Of a stretch of 64,000 nt of DNA, positions 5,767-13,800 are shown one piece after another (within the stretch, counting starts at the first letter, position 1; each line of letters starts with the position of its first letter). Position numbers and translations under genes: made by a program. The notes beneath the pieces were generated by a model. It made no database searches. It was given only the letters and a program-made list of their open reading frames with translations, and had not been told where the DNA came from. Source of the stretch: a virus; IMG/VR virus record IMGVR_UViG_3300030012_001663, positions 31,397 through 95,396 of that record. The stretch is one strand, 5' to 3'.

Positions 5767-7392
5767 ATGGAGTACACTAAATACTATTGGCTGAATGAAG
5801 ACAGCCGTAAATTTTTATCAAGAGGATATATATCAGAGGAACCAGAACAAAGAATAAAAGACATAGCAAATACTGCAGAAAAGTATTTGAATATGCCAGG
5901 CTTTGCACAGAAGTTTGAAAACTATATGTCAAAAGGTTTCTATAGTTTATCTACACCAGTATGGATAAACTTTGGTAAGCAAAAAGGTTTACCTATTAGT
6001 TGCTACGGATCAAACATAGATGATAATCTAGATAGCATACTAAATGCTGGACGTGAAATAGGCATGATGTCTAAGTATGGTGGTGGTACTAGTTGTTACT
6101 TAGGTAATATTAGACCAAGAGGATCTGAAATTAGTACAGGAGGCCATGCTGATGGTCCTGTACACTATGCTAGAATATATGATACAGTTGTTGATGTGTG
6201 TAAACAATCTGAAGCAAGGCGTGGGGCGTGTGCTGCATACTTACCTTTAGAGCACCCAGACATCATGGAGTTCTTAGATATTGGTACTGAGGGAAACCCT
6301 ATACAAAACTTACAGTATGGTGTTACTGTGACCAATAACTGGATGGAGCAGATGCGGGCTGGAGATAAAGACAAACGTAAAGTGTGGGCTAAAGTCATTC
6401 AAAGAAGAAGTGAATTTGGTTTTCCTTACATAATGTTTAAGGACAACTCTAATGATAACTCTCCTTATAAAGAGATTGGTATGGAGATCACCGCATCTAA
6501 TTTATGTTCTGAGATACAACTACCAACAGACACCTATAACTCTTTTGTTTGTTGTCTTGGTTCTATTAACCTATTACACTGGGATGAGATCCTAAAGACT
6601 GATGCAATAGAAACATATGTGTTCTTCCTTAATGCTGTTATGGATGAGTTTATCAAAAAGGCTGAAGTAAAAGCTGGACTAAAAAGAGCATATAACTTTG
6701 CTAAACAACACAGAGCTATAGGTTTAGGTGTTCTTGGATACCATAGTTTATTCCAATCAAAGCTTATTGAGTTTGAGTCACTTGCAGCTAAACAACTCAA
6801 TAATCATATATTTAAGCATTTAAAAGAAGTATCTGATAATGCATCTAGATGGTTGTATGAACACAGAGGCTACAGGTCCTTGCGTGAAGGTTTTGCAAAT
6901 ACAACACTAATGGCTATTGCGCCTACTAAATCTAGTTCATTTATACACGGTGCAGTATCTATGGGTATTGAACCAATCAAGTCCAACTACTTTATTAAAG
7001 ATCTTGCTAAATCAAAAACTGTTTATAAAAATCCTTTCTTAGAGTGTGAATTAGAAAAGTATGGATTAAATAATAAAAAGACTTGGGATAGTATACTTAA
7101 GAAAGATGGGTCTGTTCAACACTTAGACTTTCCTACTAAGGCTGTATTTAAGTCATTTGTAGAGATAACACCAAAAGAGTTAGTTCTTCAAGCGGCACAA
7201 AGACAAAAGTATATTGATCAATCACAGTCACTAAACTTAATGATACACCCTTCTGTTCCAGCAAAAGATATAAACGCTTTGTATATATATGCATATGAAG
7301 AAGGTGTAAAAACATTATACTATCAGTTTAGTCAAAACTCAGCTCAAGCATTCTCCAGAAATATCTTAGAGTGTGCAAGTTGTGAAGGCTAA
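5767..7392 (+). CDS. nrdA: Class I ribonucleotide reductase, large (alpha) subunit
   Basis: A 541-residue catalytic subunit. Active-site residues are visible: C79 (LPISCYG; E. coli C225), N245-x-C247-x-E249 (SNLCSEI; thiyl radical Cys with Asn and Glu), C262 in VCCLGSIN (E. coli C462), Y518-Y519 (LYYQFSQ; radical-transfer pair) and the C-terminal C536-x-x-C539 (ECASCEG), which is re-reduced by thioredoxin or glutaredoxin. The protein is much shorter than E. coli NrdA (about 760) and starts directly in the catalytic domain, so the ATP-cone that mediates dATP inhibition is missing. This is common in phage enzymes and would leave overall activity uninhibited. An intrinsic terminator follows 22 bases after the stop. 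Confidence 0.95.
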   Translation: MEYTKYYWLNEDSRKFLSRGYISEEPEQRIKDIANTAEKYLNMPGFAQKFENYMSKGFYSLSTPVWINFGKQKGLPISCYGSNIDDNLDSILNAGREIGMMSKYGGGTSCYLGNIRPRGSEISTGGHADGPVHYARIYDTVVDVCKQSEARRGACAAYLPLEHPDIMEFLDIGTEGNPIQNLQYGVTVTNNWMEQMRAGDKDKRKVWAKVIQRRSEFGFPYIMFKDNSNDNSPYKEIGMEITASNLCSEIQLPTDTYNSFVCCLGSINLLHWDEILKTDAIETYVFFLNAVMDEFIKKAEVKAGLKRAYNFAKQHRAIGLGVLGYHSLFQSKLIEFESLAAKQLNNHIFKHLKEVSDNASRWLYEHRGYRSLREGFANTTLMAIAPTKSSSFIHGAVSMGIEPIKSNYFIKDLAKSKTVYKNPFLECELEKYGLNNKKTWDSILKKDGSVQHLDFPTKAVFKSFVEITPKELVLQAAQRQKYIDQSQSLNLMIHPSVPAKDINALYIYAYEEGVKTLYYQFSQNSAQAFSRNILECASCEG

Positions 7393-7413
7393 TAAAATTA
7401 ATACTTGACAGAT

Positions 7414-7445
7414 AAGAACCGGTTAGAAATGGCCGGTTCTTTTTT
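7414..7445 (+). terminator. Intrinsic terminator after nrdA
   Basis: AAGAACCGG (7414-7422) and CCGGTTCTT (7433-7441) make a perfect 9-bp stem with a 10-base loop, followed by a run of T. This is a strong rho-independent terminator that closes the nrdBA unit. The remaining 70 bases before 7516 are AT-rich (TTTGTATATTATAGTATAAA) and probably hold the promoter of the next operon, but no exact TAnnTTTG is present. Confidence 0.9.
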
Positions 7446-7515
7446 GTTTACACATATTTAATTTGTATATTATAGTATAAACCAACTCAAGATTATTAAC
7501 ATAAAAATAGTAATT

Positions 7516-7890
7516 ATGAGTTTTCTTAAAGATAAAGAACTAAGAGGATACCTTGGTGCAGCCACTGTATTCTTATTAGTAATGGGTCTTCTACTCTTCT
7601 TAGCATTTTTTGAAATACCTGATACAAACAATGATATATTCAAAGTTATTGTAGGTATGCTTGTTGGCTCACTATCTGTTGTTATCTATACTTTTATAGG
7701 TAAAAACCCAGAAGAAGTTGAGTCACTTAAAGCTAAGAATGAAGCATTAGAAGATAAAGTCAGTCAGATGGTGATAGAAAAAGATAAATTAGAGCTTTTA
7801 CTCAGAGACCTACAAACAGAGGTTATTGATAAGCTATCTCTTACAGGAGAGCATTTTGCCTTTTCATCACTTGAAGAAGATGAAGAATAG
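7516..7890 (+). CDS. Two-TM protein with cytoplasmic or periplasmic coiled coil
   Basis: A 124-residue protein with two transmembrane segments (about 14-34 and 43-62) joined by a short loop (FFEIPDTNND), then a coiled coil (about 68-105, EEVESLKAKNEALEDKVSQM) and an acidic tail (SSLEEDEE). The hairpin topology with a long coiled coil fits holin-like or lysis-regulating proteins, or a membrane anchor for the envelope proteins that follow. It is first in a six-gene operon and overlaps the next gene by 11 bases. No family is recognised with certainty. Confidence 0.8.
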   Translation: MSFLKDKELRGYLGAATVFLLVMGLLLFLAFFEIPDTNNDIFKVIVGMLVGSLSVVIYTFIGKNPEEVESLKAKNEALEDKVSQMVIEKDKLELLLRDLQTEVIDKLSLTGEHFAFSSLEEDEE

Positions 7891-8272
7891 AATAAAACTT
7901 TTTACACTTGTATTTGTATTATGCAATATTATGCATGCACAGCAAATACCTGAAGATAAAAAATTACACTTTGCTGCTGGTAGTATTATAGGTGCAGCAG
8001 GTTATGTCTGGTCTTATCAAAAACATCAAGATAAAACTAGAGCAATGATAACAGGAATATGTTTAGCATTTGCAGCAGGTGTAACAAAAGAAATGTATGA
8101 CGGACAGATAAAAGGTGGGTACGTAGAACTAGGTGATATAGCCGCAACAACATTAGGAGGAATAACATGGAGTGTTACAATACCACTGTTTCAAGAAAAA
8201 AGAAAATATTATAAATTTAAACCTGATAGGAAAAAAAGAAAGCCCAAATCTAAAAGAAAGTGTGGCAGATAA
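7880..8272 (+). CDS. Exported DUF2279/YfiM-like protein
   Basis: The product starts at the ATG at 7880 (130 residues), which gives a clean signal peptide (MKNRIKLFTLVFVLCNIMHAQ). A longer frame from 7826 would lack one. The mature part has DKKLHFAAGSIIGAAGYV near the N-terminus and GVTKEMYDGQ later, then ELGDIAATTLGG. The D-K-x-x-H-F-x-x-G ... K-E-x-Y-D pattern is that of the periplasmic DUF2279/YfiM family, as I recall it. Two or three hydrophobic segments suggest membrane association. The C-terminus is Lys/Arg-rich (RKKRKPKSKRKCGR), odd for a periplasmic protein. The molecular role of the family is unknown. It overlaps the upstream gene and sits 16 bases before the next. Confidence 0.75.
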   Translation: MKNRIKLFTLVFVLCNIMHAQQIPEDKKLHFAAGSIIGAAGYVWSYQKHQDKTRAMITGICLAFAAGVTKEMYDGQIKGGYVELGDIAATTLGGITWSVTIPLFQEKRKYYKFKPDRKKRKPKSKRKCGR

Positions 8273-8288
8273 AATTAAATTAAATAAC

Positions 8289-9509
8289 ATGAAACAACTA
8301 CTTACAATTATACTAGCATTATTCTTTGTTACAGATTCTAATGCTCAATTCTTTAAAGAGTTATATAAAGACTTTTTAAAGTATGGAACCGTCTATGCTG
8401 CTGGTGATTATAGATCAGCATATGAGACATCAGATAAAAAATATTTAATTAGAACACCAGACGGTGCTGGTATATATGATGTACCTGAAGTAGTAGATGT
8501 AACGGAATACTTCCCTGCAGACTACAGATATGGTTTTGGTATCCGTAAACTTGCACGTTTTGACTATGAAAGAAAGCCAGGAAACTTTTGGACTGGAGAT
8601 CAAAATAGAGAGAGACAAAACGGATTGCTTGCACCTACCTCTGCTATAAAAGGATTTGAATATCTATTCCACTGGGAGAAAGAGAGACGCAGAGGAGAAG
8701 AATGGGACAATGAAAGATTCTTCATTAGACATACAGGTAAATATCATATTGTAAAGCTTGAGCAAAGATACCAAGGTGCATATGATTTTAACTATCAGTC
8801 TGCTGATGTAAGAGCTAGAATACCTATTGGTAAAAAGTTTGCTTTATCTTTAGGTGCTGCATATAGAACACATGAAAGAGTATATGGTGTAAACCCTTAT
8901 GAGATCTGGGTTAGCGCTTTAAATGATGATGGTTCACAAGCTAACTACTGGTATGAGCTTGCCTATGAGTATGGTTATCAGGATGCTTTCTATGCTACTA
9001 CTATTGTAAATCCACAAACCGGAGAAGAAGAAGAAATATTTGGATACTTCTGGTGGGATCCTCAAGGAAATAGAATTGCATCATCTGATTTACAATTCAG
9101 AGATGGTCCATATAAAAGATTAATATCAAAATATAATAGAGATATATTAGGAGAAACTTCACAGTTTGGTTTGGTTAGTCCTGTAGTGGGATTTGACTTT
9201 TATCATTATGATAGCAAGTTTTGGATTCACTTATATGGTACAGCATACTTACCTTATCACAAGTATGTCAAAGGAGATAAAGATGACTATGGTAGAGTAC
9301 CTTTATCTTATCTATTCAGAAACAGTTGGGATCAGTATGGTCTAGCTGATGCAGCAAAAGGAGAGCAATGGTGGGATTATCAAGGTGGTGCTAATATTGG
9401 AATCAAAATTGGTAAGTCAATAGGAATCTTTGCTGACGCAGAATATACTAGAATGTGGGATTCAGAGTTTTTTATAACATCATTTGGAATAAATTATACA
9501 TTTAGATAA
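8289..9509 (+). CDS. Outer-membrane beta-barrel candidate
   Basis: A 406-residue protein. The ATG at 8289 gives a good signal peptide (MKQLLTIILALFFVTDSNAQ). The mature chain is rich in Tyr, Trp, Gly and alternating hydrophobic strands (for example KFALSLGAAYRTHERVYG, GGANIGIKIGKSIGIFADAE). It ends in SFGINYTFR, close to the terminal aromatic strand of outer-membrane barrels (usually a final Phe). A phage-made barrel could change the host surface, for example by replacing or masking a receptor. Alternatively it could be a secreted beta-rich protein. It is followed by a TAATG overlap with the next gene. I recognise no named family. Confidence 0.75.
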   Translation: MKQLLTIILALFFVTDSNAQFFKELYKDFLKYGTVYAAGDYRSAYETSDKKYLIRTPDGAGIYDVPEVVDVTEYFPADYRYGFGIRKLARFDYERKPGNFWTGDQNRERQNGLLAPTSAIKGFEYLFHWEKERRRGEEWDNERFFIRHTGKYHIVKLEQRYQGAYDFNYQSADVRARIPIGKKFALSLGAAYRTHERVYGVNPYEIWVSALNDDGSQANYWYELAYEYGYQDAFYATTIVNPQTGEEEEIFGYFWWDPQGNRIASSDLQFRDGPYKRLISKYNRDILGETSQFGLVSPVVGFDFYHYDSKFWIHLYGTAYLPYHKYVKGDKDDYGRVPLSYLFRNSWDQYGLADAAKGEQWWDYQGGANIGIKIGKSIGIFADAEYTRMWDSEFFITSFGINYTFR

Positions 9510-9790
9510 TGGCAAAGCAATTAGGAGAAGATACTAAGGTTACACTTGATCTTAAAACATTAGGAATGATTGGTGCTGGGATAGCGTCACTAGTGGGTAT
9601 GTGGTTTGCTCTGCAATCAGATATTCAAGAAGCTAAAGAACTACCAGCTCCTGTTATTGATAGAATTGAATATGACCTTAAAGATGAGTTAGTGCGTCAA
9701 ACTATAATGGACACACAAGATGACGTTGATGATATCAAAGATAAACTAGATAAGATAGATCAACGTTTGTATGAACTACAACAAAGGTAG
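9509..9790 (+). CDS. Single-TM coiled-coil protein (spanin- or anchor-like)
   Basis: A 93-residue protein that starts in the stop codon of the beta-barrel gene (TAATG). Residues 1-15 are polar (GEDTKVTLDLKT), 17-35 form one transmembrane helix (GMIGAGIASLVGMWFALQS), and residues 40-93 are a highly charged coiled coil (DTQDDVDDIKDKLDKIDQRL). This plan resembles inner-membrane spanins and small proteins I recall from marine flavobacterial phages. It could bridge the inner membrane to the exported proteins beside it. Lysis or exclusion function is not proven. Confidence 0.8.
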   Translation: MAKQLGEDTKVTLDLKTLGMIGAGIASLVGMWFALQSDIQEAKELPAPVIDRIEYDLKDELVRQTIMDTQDDVDDIKDKLDKIDQRLYELQQR

Positions 9791-9792
9791 AT

Positions 9793-10191
9793 ATGAAAAA
9801 CATTATAACTTTACTACTATTACTACTACCGTTTATTTCTTTTTCACAAGAGTGGGTTGATGATCAATCAATTGATAAAGTATTAAACTCAAAGAGTGCT
9901 TTTGGTGATGATGAGTCTAAGATAATAGTTATAGAATTTTGGGCTAAGTTTAATGAAGCAAATGCTTTTAGTGACTGGTCTAAAATTAATGAAGATTATT
10001 ACAGAGTAGATATTGGTAAAGCACCTAGTGCAAAAAAGAAATATAGAGTAAGAATGGCCCCTACCATAATTATATTTAAAGATGGAGTGGCTGAGGAAAG
10101 CTTCAAGGCAGGTCTAGATTTAGAATGTCCTGTAAGCTTGGAAGAATTGCAAGAAGCAATTAAAGAGGTTAAAACCGCGGGAGCATTTTAA
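9793..10191 (+). CDS. Exported thioredoxin-fold protein without active cysteines
   Basis: A 132-residue protein with a signal peptide (MKNIITLLLLLLPFISFSQ). The thioredoxin fold shows in IIVIEFWAKFNEANAF (where W-C-x-x-C is expected) and in RMAPTIIIFKDG, which carries the cis-proline (P90). At the two catalytic Cys positions the residues are N54 and N57, so the protein cannot do dithiol exchange. The single Cys (about residue 111) lies elsewhere. Such redox-dead folds act as binding or chaperone modules. In this operon it may bind or mask an envelope or redox partner. It lies two bases after the preceding gene. Confidence 0.8.
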   Translation: MKNIITLLLLLLPFISFSQEWVDDQSIDKVLNSKSAFGDDESKIIVIEFWAKFNEANAFSDWSKINEDYYRVDIGKAPSAKKKYRVRMAPTIIIFKDGVAEESFKAGLDLECPVSLEELQEAIKEVKTAGAF

Positions 10192-10200
10192 ATTAAAAAA

Positions 10201-10734
10201 ATGAAAAAATTATTACTAATATTATTGTGTTTCTTTGTTTTTACAAGTTGTGAAAAAGAAGAAATATTACCTTCAATTGAAATGAGTTTAGATGGACAAT
10301 CATTTGATCCTTATGATAGATACGCACAAATCAAAACATTTGCTGGTAAAAAAAATGAAGCTGATACAGTAAAGAAAATCTTTATTCTTTATCTACAAGT
10401 AGATGATGGAGAACCAAGATTAGATAGACAACACTTTGCTTTATACTGTTTGGATTCAGATGCAAATGATGATAACAAACTATTAGACTTAGGTAATTAC
10501 ACTTGGGAAAACCCAGATAATAAGTTTGCTGGTGTTGAGATACCTGGTGATCAAGAGTATGTTGTTTGGAATAGCGTGGATGTTTTAAGTGTGAGCAACG
10601 GTATTTCTTTGCAGGCACAAGGAGAGTTTTTTAATCCTTATGTTCAAAGGAATATGACTGTTGACTTAAGACTAGAAAATTGGCCAATAGGTTTAGATGT
10701 AGATGCTACTCCTTATGGGTACTTGCTAGACTAG
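10201..10734 (+). CDS. Lipoprotein with Flavobacteria-type surface-export signal
   Basis: A 177-residue protein with a type II signal peptide, MKKLLLILLCFFVFTSC; the lipidated Cys is residue 17. It continues E-K-E-E, which matches the K-(D/E)2 lipoprotein export signal described in Capnocytophaga, so the protein is predicted to reach the outer face of the outer membrane. The mature part is a beta-rich domain (SIEMSLDGQSFDPYDRY; LGNYTWENPDNKFAGVEI) of unknown family, ending VDATPYGYLLD. As the last gene of the operon, its stop (10732-10734) overlaps the stop of the opposite-strand dwarf gene. A role in superinfection exclusion is a reasonable inference. Confidence 0.8.
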   Translation: MKKLLLILLCFFVFTSCEKEEILPSIEMSLDGQSFDPYDRYAQIKTFAGKKNEADTVKKIFILYLQVDDGEPRLDRQHFALYCLDSDANDDNKLLDLGNYTWENPDNKFAGVEIPGDQEYVVWNSVDVLSVSNGISLQAQGEFFNPYVQRNMTVDLRLENWPIGLDVDATPYGYLLD

Positions 10735-10865
10735 CCCCATCTCCAAGAAAGACAGAATACTATCATATAGAGATTGAACTCATTCCAATCATCTTCATGT
10801 TCTTTTGGCATATACTGTATTCCTACTAATGGTCCGTGTGCTAATGCTATTATTTTAAAATCCAT
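10731..10865 (-). CDS. 44-residue dwarf protein at the end of the virion operon
   Basis: A gene too short for usual gene calling. The ATG at 10865 overlaps the stop of the 1913-residue gene (TAATG) and the TAG overlaps the stop of the opposite-strand lipoprotein gene. The product reads MDFKIIALAHGPLVGIQYMP, an acidic loop (KEHEDDWNE) and a hydrophobic end (FNLYMIVFCLSWRWG). The plan resembles the dwarf proteins at 3108-3254 and 4477-4668. It fills most of what would otherwise be an apparent 130-base gap. The function is unknown. Confidence 0.65.
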   Translation of the reverse strand: MDFKIIALAHGPLVGIQYMPKEHEDDWNEFNLYMIVFCLSWRWG

Positions 10866-13800
10866 TAATCTATATAAAAGTCTTGTCTCTTAAGGAAACC
10901 TTCCCATTTTTGTATGGTGTATAATGCAGGTATAGCATCAAACCATTCTTTTCTCATCTTGAGCATTCCTTTCTTAGGTCTATTCTGATAATATAACTGA
11001 GAGTTATTCATCATGTTATATCTCTCCATTGGAGATATTGTAAACCTAGCTTCATTATCTGTTGCTCTTGTTAAGAATGCTCCAGTGTTTGCAAGAGTAT
11101 ATCTTGTAGTTGCTTGTAGTGCTTCACCTATAGCTCCTAATGTTCTTGTTGATGCAATTGGATCACTAATCATTTCTCCCATTTGTACAAGACCATCTGG
11201 CACTACCGGCATAAACATTACAAGTTCACTGTAGGTTCTATCTGTTTGATAAATAGCCAAGTTCTTTAGTCTCTTAAGTGTTGGGTTATCATCATCGTCA
11301 TCATCAAATAATCCAAGGAGTATATTCTTAAGCATTAATGTTGCTAACACCATAGATATATCAGCCATGGTTCTTTGGAAACCAAATATTTTATTTTCTA
11401 TTTTCTGATCTACTTGCTCACTTACTTCACCATAACCTCTCTCCTTCATAAAGCCTTCTTTATATGTAGCTACATTTAAATTAAGCTTTCCAAGTTGTTT
11501 AGTTATATAGGCCATCATTTCCCACCATGACTTATATCTACCTTCCATCCATCCTAGATTCTCATCAAAGTATTCTCTCTGGAATCTTGCTCTGATAGCA
11601 GGTGCAACCCATTTGTGGAATTGTGCAAGAAGTTGTCCCAAGTTTCTTCTCTGGATAACCATTCTATCTTCTCTAGCATAGTTACCATGAATTTGCTTAT
11701 TAACTTCACGGATCTTCATTCTTGTATCAAACCTAAAGTTTTCTGTAAACTCTTTCTTTATTTCTTTAGGATTCTCTATTCCTTTTGTCTCAACAATAGT
11801 ATCATAACCTTCTTTTAGCTTTGCAGTTTGTGTTTTAGAATCAAACTCATAAGCATCAAAAAGATTAAGTCTTTCTCCTGTAGAACTGTTTTCTATTATA
11901 GTATCCATTAATAAAGCCATACCAACAGTAGTCTGTACTTTATATTCCGCTGCATCCTGTAATGAATAACCAAATGCTTTTATATTATCTAATGAGAAAA
12001 AGTTTGTGTTTAGAGCATCATTACCTTGTATATTCTCACGGATATCAGCATCTGCATCCATCATTTGAAATTGCATAGCTAATGCTTCCCATTTAGTCAT
12101 GGGTAATCTTGGGTCATATCTTTGCCCAGCACCTCTTGATGCAGCGTATGCTGTTCTTTTAATCATACTTTGTCCAATCTGACCTAAGTAAAATTCTTTA
12201 TTTGCTCTGAGATAGCTTGATCTAGTATAGAATCTACCACCTAATGCTTCTATTGTATTGTTGACAGATGCAATTGCTAAGTTGTTTAAGTTACCTATAG
12301 CGTTGAATGCTACATAAGATAAAGAAGAATATGATATTAATTGTTGAACTGCTTTATCTGCTACTGTTCTATTAATTTCATCTGAGTTGTAATAAACCAT
12401 TTTAAACCAAGCCTTGACTCTTTTTACAGTATTAGATTCTTCTTGTGTCTCTGAACCTTTTTTACCCACCATTCTAAGAGCAGCATTACCTACTGCATCA
12501 GCACCTTTTGATACAGCTCTTCTTAGAGTTCCTGTTTTAGTATCTGCATCATAATAAGTTCTATCTTCAACAATAGTTTTTATAGCTTTCAAAGTATCAC
12601 TTATATCATCCATCTGCTGATAGTTTTCAGCCATTGCTGTAAACTTAATTAAGCTATCAGCAAAGTCCATACTAATCTCATCAGCACCAGGTTTACCAAG
12701 AAGGGTTTGAACCTCAGCTTTTGCTATACCTATTTCTTTTTCATACTGATATTTTTTAATCTTACCTTGTTTGTATTGTAATTTTATAGCTTCAACTTTT
12801 TCTTCAGCAGCTTTTAGTTTTTTCTCATCTGCAGGTCTACCTACAAATAGTATAGGTAGAGAGTCAATTAAGTTTCCATTATCATCAACTGATACTCTTC
12901 TAAATTTACTAGTTGTTGAAAAACCTTTTTTGAGCCAGTCTGCTTTATTACGTATCCATGCTTCAAAACCTAATTTAGTTCCTGCTTGATTCTTAGCATG
13001 AGATATCATCTTACCTCTCACTAATGGTGCTCTACCTAACATCTGATCTCTAACAGCCATAGGTAGTTTTTTAAGCATATCATCATATCTCTCTGTATAT
13101 GCCATATAGAAATCTCTTTGTGCTCTACCCAGTGCATCTGTAGGATTCATTATCTTGTTATACTTTTCACTAGTCATAACTTTACCACTACGTGTGGTTT
13201 CTTTAGCTACTCTGTATTTTCTTTTTGGGTAGTAAGAAGTACCTGGAATAAGTCTACCAGTTGGTTCTCCATTCTTTTTTTCCATGAATAGAGCGTCTTC
13301 TTTCTGATCCTGATATTTTAATCTAAACTCTGCTTGCTCTTCTGGAGAAACACCGGGTTTAAATATCCAATATCCATGAGCACCTGATGGTACAAACGTT
13401 TGATATCTTGCTCTTATATCTTTCCACTCTTGTGTATATTCATGAAACTCTCCGTCTACAAGTTTACCGTCTTCTATAGTCTCTGCTCTCCAAAAATCAG
13501 CATATGCTTGTTTCTTTTGATATAAATCTAAGTTATGTTTAATATCAGCTGGGTCAGCTGTTTCTAGATCATCAATCATTACATACTCAATAGGATCACC
13601 ATTATCATACTTTAAAGCATCTCTAAGTCTATCCGCTTGCAAGTAATATTGTTGACCTAATTTTCTAATTGTAAGTCCTGTAAATCTACCATCCTCATCC
13701 ATTTCAGCCATAAACTCATAAATCTTTCTTGGATCTTGAGTACCTGTAAGTTTTGCTAGTCTATTACCCAGACTTCTAATTTCTGCATTTAATGCTTCAG

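Noticed and set aside
7450-7480. Sigma70-like promoter before the exported operon
   Set aside because: TTGTTT and TATTAT can be placed 18 bases apart, but the host is probably a Bacteroidota, whose consensus differs, and TAATTTG lacks one base of TAnnTTTG.
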